Below, piece after piece: positions 63,344 to 64,000 of a DNA stretch of 64,000 nucleotides. This DNA comes from Scleroderma bovista (taxonomy: Eukaryota > Basidiomycota > Agaricomycetes > Boletales > Sclerodermataceae). The notes beneath the pieces were generated by a model that was given only the letters and a program-made list of their open reading frames with translations, was not told the DNA's origin and did not search any database. The stretch's first letter is position 1. The number at the start of each line of letters is the position of its first letter. The stretch is from NCBI GenBank assembly GCA_037178675.1, contig JAYMGJ010000073.1, positions 25,658 through 89,657 on the forward strand, read 5' to 3'. Both the position numbers and the translations under genes were made by a program.

Positions 63344-64000
63344 GATCAAATAGAGCTCGTATCACCACCATTCGACAGTATCTCTCAAGTGCACTTTTCA
63401 GCTTCTCATCCAGACCATCTCCTTGTTTCAGCATGGGACACGGTACGTCTTGTCCTGGCACGGTGCTTCTTGGAAAGAAGGAAAGATTACTTCTGACAAA
63501 TGGTGATACTAGACCATGCGTTTCTACGATGTCGCTTCAAACGAGCAAAAAGCGAAATTCGACCATCGACGGTGGTACTGGCATGTGCTTTTGGAGAGCC
63601 TGCAAGAGCATTTTGCAGAGGGCTTGATAATGGAGTACGTGAGTGCACATTTATACCTCAATTTACTTTTGTCTCCCTGCTGACGCGTGCACGTACAACG
63701 GCGTGCTAGACTCGATCTCAAGATGGAGAGAATGGTGTAGCTGGGGAACCATTCTAATGTGGTGTCTGCGATAAACTTTGCAAGCGAACAAAGTATGCCC
63801 GGCTCTCTGCGCTAATTGTCTCCTTGATTCACACAGGAGCTCATTGATCCCTAGACATGCTCATCACCGGCTCATGGGATCTCTCGCTCAAATTCTGGGA
63901 TCCCTGCGCTGCCGCCGGTACTTTGTACGCCAATGCTGACAATGCCGTATCAACACACGCCCTTCCTGAGTGCATCTATCACCTCAACCTCGTCAACAGT
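63344..64000 (+). CDS. BUB3: BUB3-like WD40 protein, partial at right edge
   Basis: BUB3 is a seven-bladed WD40 protein of the spindle checkpoint. The plus strand reads IELVSPPFDSISQVHFSASH and PDHLLVSAWDTVR (first WD40 blade). RFYDVASNEQKAKFDHR, VVLACAFGEPARAFCRGLDN and LGNHSNVVSAINFASEQ follow. Then LITGSWDLSLKFWDPCAAAG and HALPECIYHLNLVNS run off the window end. These match the order of BUB3 blades 1-3. The pieces fall in different frames: there are shifts near 63460-63500 and 63600, and a TAG before LGNHSN (near 63738). Some may be introns but the shifts suggest decay. An inverted fragment of its start lies at 60252-60690. Confidence 0.65.

Overview
The window is nuclear DNA from a filamentous basidiomycete, almost certainly a mushroom-forming Agaricomycete. 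It carries Plavaka (CACTA-like) transposase, FunK1 fungal kinase, DUF6533 and DUF6532-like domains and an XPG-type nuclease of the kind expanded in mushrooms. Genes are split by short introns of about 45-65 bp with GT..AG ends. The region is repeat-rich and heavily decayed. Nearly every gene-like segment is broken, and the only long intact reading frame is the gag-pol of a Ty1/copia retrotransposon.

Layout. 0-3.3 kb: two DUF6533 membrane-protein genes on the minus strand inside a diverged direct repeat. 4.7-11.15 kb: a non-coding, AACTCCGG-rich LTR-element remnant with nested foldback/MITE-like elements and a 30-bp minisatellite. 12.1-23.9 kb: three plus-strand pseudogenes, namely Plavaka transposase, FunK1 kinase and a DUF6532-like gene. 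All three carry in-frame TGA codons that look like former CGA. 24.0-31.5 kb: a minus-strand row of broken copies of cellular genes (XPG/GEN1-like nuclease, PRP8 fragment, casein kinase 1, PHO80-type cyclin). They retain introns, so they were copied as DNA. Three ~2.1 kb LTR-like insertions with 4-bp target duplications (13.3-15.4, 24.5-26.6, 32.4-34.5 kb) lie here, and two of them split genes.

35.4-43.4 kb: non-coding satellite-like DNA made of two large imperfect palindromes. 43.4-49.3 kb: a complete copia element on the minus strand with two frameshifts. 49.3-50.3 kb: an inverted pair of ~470-bp elements with tRNA-like promoter boxes. 50.4-58.6 kb: a copia element on the plus strand with an intact gag-pol of 1,666 codons. 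It also has an unusual extra ~2.3 kb leader reading frame between LTR and gag. Both copia elements have a primer-binding site complementary to the anticodon arm of initiator tRNA-Met.

58.6-64 kb: the edge of ordinary gene space. A poly(A)-ended retroelement tail abuts an unidentified minus-strand gene, followed by an HMG-box gene and a BUB3-like WD40 gene. Partial copies of these two lie inverted next to the originals. Homology calls come from recognising family motifs by eye; no database search was run.
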